Source of the DNA: JASFEQ01 sp050122535
Lineage (GTDB): Bacteria; Desulfobacterota; DSM-4660; Desulfatiglandales; HGW-15
Assembly: GCA_050122535.1 (NCBI GenBank)
Contig: JASFIT010000160.1
Span: 1-9,482 of the forward strand
DNA: 9,482 nt
Direction of reading: 5' to 3'
Shown here one piece after another: positions 6,142-9,482 of this stretch. Numbering within the stretch: the first letter of the stretch is position 1; each line of letters opens with the position of its first letter. The position numbers and the translations under genes are program-made. Under the pieces are notes generated by a model, which worked only from the letters and a program-made list of their open reading frames with translations, was not told where the DNA came from and did no database searches.

Positions 6142-7661
6142 GACCGGCACTCGGCCTTTTTTGCATTCTGTTTCTTCCCTCCTGTGCCTCTCTCTATTTT
6201 CGTCCCGTTACCCCTCCAGCAGAACCGTCCCGCATTAATGCGCTTGGAGCGCTTCCCTTTCGTGAGATCTGGTCCGGGTTTGTCTTTAAGGGCGAGAAAG
6301 TGGGATTCACCCATATGCGAATAGAACCCATTGAAGGGGAAAGCCTTTTTCGCGTAACATCTGAAGCCCATATGCGTCTCCGCTTCTTGGGTGTACAAAA
6401 AAAGATCAGCATGAAAAGCAGCGACATGGTTCGGCCAGATCTCACCCTGGTCTCCTTCCGATACCAACGAAGCACGGACGAGAAAACGATTGTTCTTGAC
6501 GGGAAATTTGTTGATGACCATATCAAGATCATTCAGCAGAGCGGCAATCAGATCAAGACCTTTAAAGATAAGGCGGAGGGCCCCATCTATCCCGCAGCGC
6601 TCATCAACCTTTACCCCGTGCTCCATGGTCTGAACATCGGAGCCAAATATGTGTACCGAGTGTTTGATCCCCAGGCCCAAGCCGTGGTGGAGGTCTCCCA
6701 GTCTGTGGAGTCTTTTGAGGAGAGCAAAAAACTTCTACTAGAACCTTCCTTCAAAGTGAACACGCGCATGCATGACCACCAGGTTTCCACCTGGATTAAC
6801 CGCCGAGGCGAAGCCATCTTCGAAATGGCCCTGGGCGGCACGTTGATCACCTACAAGGAGACAGAGGAATCAGCAAAGCGTTATCTTACCCAGGCGAGCC
6901 TGAACAAGAAGGACTTTGTCCTCGATTTCGGTCTCATCCGCACTGAAAACCCCATCCCCTGTCCAAGAGATGCCACCTATTTGGAGATAGCCCTGGAGGG
7001 AATACCTGAAGACTTGCCTCTGCTTCAAGGACCCGGACAGCAGGTCAAGGAAAAGGAGATTGACGGAGGAACTGTGGCGGTTTACCGGCTGCGATCTGAT
7101 CTTAAAGGATATGAGACAGCAGGCCTTAAACCTCTCGACAAAGGGGACCGCGTCAGATACCTGGGCTCATCTTACCACATTGAGACGAATCACCCGGAGA
7201 TCCAAAAGACGGCAGATGAGGTGGTTGCAGGAGCCAACACACCTCAGGAGAGGGTGCAGGCCCTCGTGACCTGGGTTTCCCATGAGGTAAAGGACGACGT
7301 GGAGGAGAGCGTCTCTGCCCTGGAGGTGCTTCACCATAGAAAAGGGGAGTGCCAGGCCCACACCTTACTTTATACGGCCCTTGCCAGGGCCAATGGCATT
7401 CCCACACGCATTGCGGGGGGTCTGGTATACGCAGAAGGCATGGGCTTTCTTTATCATGCTTGGGCAGAAAGCTACGTGGATGGCTGGGTAGCCGTTGATC
7501 CCACCTTCAATCAGGTGGGTGTGGATGCAACCCACATCAAGCTCGTTGAAGGCGCCTCCTGGATCTCCCTATTTCAAATTGGACATGTGGTTGGGCAGTT
7601 GAAAGCAGATGTTATCGACTTCCGGGTATCTTGCCAGCCTTCGGATTCGGGGCGCCAGTAG
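6090..7661 (+). CDS. Transglutaminase-like (cysteine protease fold) lipoprotein
   Basis: A 523-residue protein. A basic start (MARLSSRKAKKLHCRR) and hydrophobic core (LGLFCILF) lead to LPSC at 29-32, a lipobox-like site, so C32 is probably lipidated and the protein anchored in the envelope. Residues 55-290 are beta-rich (SGFVFKGEKVGFTHMRIEP...) and unassigned. About 365-480 is a transglutaminase-like domain: ALVTWVSHEV (391-400), then KGECQAHTLLYTALARANGIPTR with catalytic C421, YHAWAE with H456, and GWVAVDPTFNQ with D470. All three catalytic residues are present, so hydrolase, transpeptidase or crosslinking activity is possible; the substrate is unknown. The start must be ATG 6090: an in-frame TGA lies at 6081-6083 and no other start precedes the signal sequence. 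TGAGGA lies 3 nt upstream, inside the peptide gene, which implies translational coupling with it. Ends 13 nt from the convergent nitroreductase gene. Confidence 0.88.
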   Translation: MARLSSRKAKKLHCRRIGPALGLFCILFLPSCASLYFRPVTPPAEPSRINALGALPFREIWSGFVFKGEKVGFTHMRIEPIEGESLFRVTSEAHMRLRFLGVQKKISMKSSDMVRPDLTLVSFRYQRSTDEKTIVLDGKFVDDHIKIIQQSGNQIKTFKDKAEGPIYPAALINLYPVLHGLNIGAKYVYRVFDPQAQAVVEVSQSVESFEESKKLLLEPSFKVNTRMHDHQVSTWINRRGEAIFEMALGGTLITYKETEESAKRYLTQASLNKKDFVLDFGLIRTENPIPCPRDATYLEIALEGIPEDLPLLQGPGQQVKEKEIDGGTVAVYRLRSDLKGYETAGLKPLDKGDRVRYLGSSYHIETNHPEIQKTADEVVAGANTPQERVQALVTWVSHEVKDDVEESVSALEVLHHRKGECQAHTLLYTALARANGIPTRIAGGLVYAEGMGFLYHAWAESYVDGWVAVDPTFNQVGVDATHIKLVEGASWISLFQIGHVVGQLKADVIDFRVSCQPSDSGRQ

Positions 7662-7674
7662 AAAGCACTATCGA

Positions 7675-8340
7675 TTAGTTCACCCATGTCACGACCTCTT
7701 CAAGTTCCGCTCTCTTCCTCTCGAAATGGTTGACGGGTGAATCCAGATCAGGATATCCAAGCGCGGTGCCGATCACGATGTTTTTTCTCTCTGGAATCGG
7801 CAGCATTTCCCTCAGCAGTTCCGGATATCTTGAAGAGTTTGCCAACATGCAGGTGCCAAGTCCCCTTTCATAGGCCAGAAGACAGATTGTCTGCGTGATG
7901 AGCCCCACATCAAGCATGGCATATTCAATGGACAGCCTTTTATCAATGCATATAAGAATGAGGCATGGCGCATCAAAAAGGTGGAACATATCAGCGTAGT
8001 ACCCTTTGCGGGCCTCCAAATCCTCCCGGCCAATGGATAGGGCCTCTAGGATGCTCTTCCCTACGCCCGCATATCTTTCTTTGTGGGTATCAGGCCACGA
8101 ACCTGGCATGGGGACATCTGGTGATTGGGCTTCACCTTTAAGAAATTTGGTGCGGTTGGCTTTCTTAAATCCCTCCACCGTATCCCCTGTGACCACATAA
8201 AACTCCCATGGCTGGGTATTCCCCCATGAAGGGGCCCATAGGGCGTCTTCCAGGATTTCACGGATAAGCTCTTGTGGCACCTCCTTTTGTATGAACTTTC
8301 GAATACTTCTTCTTCCCCTTACCGCCCTCCTCAAATCCAT
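7675..8340 (-). CDS. Nitroreductase-family FMN flavoprotein
   Basis: A 221-residue protein of the nitroreductase family, NAD(P)H-dependent FMN enzymes, usually dimeric, that reduce nitro groups, quinones or related substrates; the true substrate is rarely predictable. The N-terminal RGRRSIRKF (8-16) and APSWGNTQPWEFYVVTG (36-52) are the FMN phosphate-binding and active-site-lid signatures. Later ERGLGTCML (158-166) and NIVIGTALGYPD (187-198) complete the fold, near the usual length. ATG 8340 is preferred because GGGAGGG lies 7 nt upstream; an in-frame TTG at 8367 would add nine residues but is less likely. Residues 65-95 (KGEAQSPDVPMPGSWPDTHKERY) form an insert often seen in the branch annotated as nitroreductase family protein. 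The gene converges on the lipoprotein gene with only 13 nt between stops and no visible terminator; probably a separate unit. Confidence 0.93.
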   Translation of the reverse strand: MDLRRAVRGRRSIRKFIQKEVPQELIREILEDALWAPSWGNTQPWEFYVVTGDTVEGFKKANRTKFLKGEAQSPDVPMPGSWPDTHKERYAGVGKSILEALSIGREDLEARKGYYADMFHLFDAPCLILICIDKRLSIEYAMLDVGLITQTICLLAYERGLGTCMLANSSRYPELLREMLPIPERKNIVIGTALGYPDLDSPVNHFERKRAELEEVVTWVN

Positions 8341-8347
8341 AATTATA

Positions 8348-8354
8348 CCCTCCC
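8348..8354 (-). promoter_or_regulatory. Ribosome binding site that fixes the nitroreductase start
   Basis: GGGAGGG on the minus strand lies 7 nt before ATG 8340. The alternative TTG at 8367 has GGAAGG close by but is a rarer start and adds residues upstream of the conserved family N-terminus. Confidence 0.7.
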
Positions 8355-8548
8355 AAAGATTCTCCAATCACCTTCCCTTAACCAACTCGCCTGCCCACTA
8401 CCCACCCGCTCGTATTCCTAGCCGCCTCGCTCTGTCCCCCCCGCCTCGCCTGCGCGAGGGCAATGGCGGGCGAGCGAGCTTACAACAGCAGATGGGTAGT
8501 CCTGGCAAGCAGGAAACGGGCGTGCAGCATCGTGGGTAAGGGTCATGG
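8355..8548. other. Divergent intergenic region, GC-rich repeat-like part
   Basis: I see no gene here. The stretch is pyrimidine-rich on the plus strand, with a run of seven C at 8436-8442. GCCGCCTCGC (8421-8430) is nearly repeated at 8440-8449. CCTCGC (8444-8449) pairs with GCGAGG (8454-8459) around a 4-nt loop. Several GGCGAG and CTCGCC words around 8440-8480 can also pair. The composition differs from both flanking genes and looks like a degenerate spacer repeat. Confidence 0.5.
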
Positions 8549-8577
8549 TTGACACCCAATTGCCTTTTTCCTATTAT
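8549..8577 (+). promoter_or_regulatory. Predicted strong sigma70 promoter for the cyclase gene
   Basis: TTGACA (8549-8554) is a perfect -35 box, followed by a 17-nt spacer and TATTAT (8572-8577), one mismatch from consensus. Transcription would start near 8584, leaving a leader of about 260 nt before the cyclase ATG at 8844. No other comparable promoter was seen closer to the gene. Confidence 0.6.
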
Positions 8578-8583
8578 TTCTTG

Positions 8584-8843
8584 CCTGAAAAGTGAAGCTC
8601 CCCGCGGCAAGGCGCGGGGCAACCTGCTCCGCCAAAGTTGCCACTTCGGCTACGAAGGTCAAGTCCGAGCGCCTGTCCTCCGCATTAGCCAGTCGGAGCG
8701 AAGCGGAGATCCCGTCTGCGGGGCTAAAGAGCATGGAAAGGCAAGTGAAGTTCCTATTATCAAAAAAGGAGGTGATAAATCTAGAGGTTTGAAGCAAAAA
8801 TTGTGTTGGGCTTTAAGGCAAAAAAGAGCATAAGGAGGGGGAT
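8584..8843 (+). other. Long structured leader of the cyclase gene, with hairpin-rich repeat-like core
   Basis: This stretch between the promoter and the cyclase ATG codes for no convincing protein. It contains several hairpins: CCCCGCG/CGCGGGG (8600-8606 with 8613-8619), CTTCG/CGAAG (8644-8648 with 8653-8657), CTCCGC/GCGGAG (8678-8683 with 8703-8708) and CCCG/CGGG (8711-8714 with 8719-8722). The GC-rich block 8595-8725 ends sharply at an A-rich segment. It resembles a palindromic intergenic repeat inserted into the leader, or a cis-acting RNA; it matches no riboswitch I recognise. An AAGGAGGTGAT sequence lies at 8766-8776 without a proper start codon after it. Confidence 0.45.
8600..8619 (+). 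repeat. Perfect 7-bp GC hairpin in the leader
   Basis: CCCCGCG at 8600-8606 and CGCGGGG at 8613-8619 are perfect reverse complements around a 6-nt loop. No T run follows, so it is not an intrinsic terminator. It is the most stable of the hairpins in the cyclase leader. Confidence 0.6.
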
Positions 8844-9482
8844 ATGAAAAAGGTAATTACAATTATTGCCGCTATTGTTGTCGTGCAATTCGTATTGGTT
8901 GTTAGGCCTGCGAAAAGTGAGGACACAAGTCTTTGGGACCTTTACGGCAGGGTCTTTGAAAAGGCAAAGTACGTGGACCTGACTCATGCATTCGGCCCCA
9001 CAATAGCTGTGTGGCCCGGTTTTGGAAACGCAAAATTCAAACCTGCGGTGGCTGGCCGAGAATACACAGGATATTGTAAAAAAGGGGAGCCGTTTGATTA
9101 TGATAAACATGGATTCATCGCAAGCGCTTATGAACTGGTAACGGATCAATACGGGACCCAGCTGGATCCACCGGCACATTTCTATAAATACGGCGCCACA
9201 ATAAGTGACCTTCCTGCAACCTATTCCATTAGACCGCTCGTTATCATCGATATTCACGAAAAAGTGAAAAAGGATCCCGGATATCACGCAACACTGGAAG
9301 ATATAAAGGCATGGGAAGCTAGGCATGGTAGGATTCCAGAAGGGTCCGTAGTGGCGATACGTTCGGATTGGTATAAGAAGTGGCATGAAACAGCTCGATT
9401 TGCACAAAAACCCTTCCCGGGAACAAAGCTTGATGCGCTCAAGTTTCTCCACTTTGAAAGGAAAATACTTTTCCATGGTCAT
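8844..9482 (+). CDS. Exported cyclase-family protein (kynurenine formamidase-like), cut by window edge
   Basis: From ATG 8844 the plus strand is open for 213 codons to the right edge. Residues 1-25 form a signal peptide (MKKVITIIAAIVVVQFVLVV, possible cut near AKS), so the protein is exported. The mature part begins with YVDLTHAFGPTIAVWPGF (43-60), the N-terminal signature of the cyclase family (Pfam cyclase, PF04199), which includes metal-dependent amide hydrolases such as kynurenine formamidase. The metal-site motif, normally HxGTHxDxPxH, reads QYGTQLDPPAH at 102-112: both first-site histidines are glutamine, while D108 and H112 remain. Next come LPATYSIRPLVIIDIHEKV (123-141) and VVAIRSDWYKKW (169-180), also typical. 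The start is supported by AAGGAGGGG just upstream (8832-8840). Family length is about 220-300 residues, so a C-terminal part is missing outside the window. The substrate cannot be told; the subfamily may use other metal ligands. Confidence 0.88.
   Translation, partial: MKKVITIIAAIVVVQFVLVVRPAKSEDTSLWDLYGRVFEKAKYVDLTHAFGPTIAVWPGFGNAKFKPAVAGREYTGYCKKGEPFDYDKHGFIASAYELVTDQYGTQLDPPAHFYKYGATISDLPATYSIRPLVIIDIHEKVKKDPGYHATLEDIKAWEARHGRIPEGSVVAIRSDWYKKWHETARFAQKPFPGTKLDALKFLHFERKILFHGH

Noticed and set aside
8341..8347. TATAAT on the minus strand one base before the nitroreductase ATG
   Set aside because: A -10 box here would start transcription inside the gene, and a good ribosome site lies just upstream of it, so the transcript must begin further upstream.
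8341..8367. TTG at 8367 as nitroreductase start
   Set aside because: ATG 8340 has a better ribosome site and fits the family N-terminus; the nine extra residues are unlikely.
8398..8797. Minus-strand frames over the 8400-8800 spacer
   Set aside because: Low-complexity Arg/Pro-rich products read from GC-rich repeats, with no start signals or family features.
8549..8833. 94-codon plus-strand frame through the hairpin region
   Set aside because: It begins at a -35 box, has no ribosome site, and crosses palindromic repeats, so it is most likely chance.
8781..9482. Long open frame on the minus strand at the right edge (233 codons)
   Set aside because: It is antisense to the cyclase-family frame, which has a signal peptide, strong ribosome site and clear family motifs. 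The antisense product has no recognisable domain.
1..9482. CRISPR array, tRNA, rRNA, insertion sequence or phage features
   Set aside because: I saw no regularly spaced repeats, cloverleaf pattern, rRNA segments, transposase frames or terminal repeats on either strand.

Overview
The window looks like a piece of a bacterial chromosome, most likely from a Gram-negative anaerobe of the Desulfobacterota (former Deltaproteobacteria) type. That placement is an inference from gene style: a full-length-type SMC, a periplasmic LysM protein, a lipoprotein transglutaminase, a B12-binding-type radical SAM protein, and GC-rich hairpin-filled spacers between AT-rich promoters. No rRNA, tRNA, CRISPR array, transposase or phage gene was seen.

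Layout. (1) 1-1152, minus strand: the N-terminal third of the chromosome-segregation ATPase SMC, running off the left edge. (2) 1153-1608: divergent spacer, GC-rich with hairpins near smc and AT-rich with a clear sigma70-type promoter near the next gene. (3) 1609-7661, plus strand: five co-directional genes. They are a LysM-domain exported protein with a duplicated C-terminal module, a small exported protein of unknown function, a B12-binding/radical SAM protein of the RiPP-maturation C-methyltransferase type, a 59-residue peptide gene (5962-6141), and a lipoprotein with a transglutaminase-like cysteine protease fold. The lipoprotein's start codon lies inside the peptide gene. (4) 7675-8340, minus strand: a nitroreductase-family flavoprotein, convergent with the lipoprotein gene. 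(5) 8341-8843: spacer with GC-rich hairpins, then a strong promoter and a leader of about 260 nt. (6) 8844-9482, plus strand: an exported cyclase-family (kynurenine formamidase-like) protein, cut by the right edge.

How the genes may work together. The most interesting part is 4020-7661. A radical SAM enzyme of a family known for maturing ribosomal peptides is followed by a small, strongly ribosome-bound, Cys-free peptide gene and then, overlapping it, an exported cysteine-protease-fold lipoprotein. This has the shape of a peptide-modification locus (modifying enzyme, substrate, exported protease or crosslinker). The peptide's role as substrate is an inference from position, size and translational coupling. 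The two exported proteins encoded upstream may belong to the same envelope-related unit, but 3429-3905 seems to have its own promoter, so a single operon is not certain.

The smc and cyclase genes are both partial only because the window ends. Their reading frames are intact to the edges.
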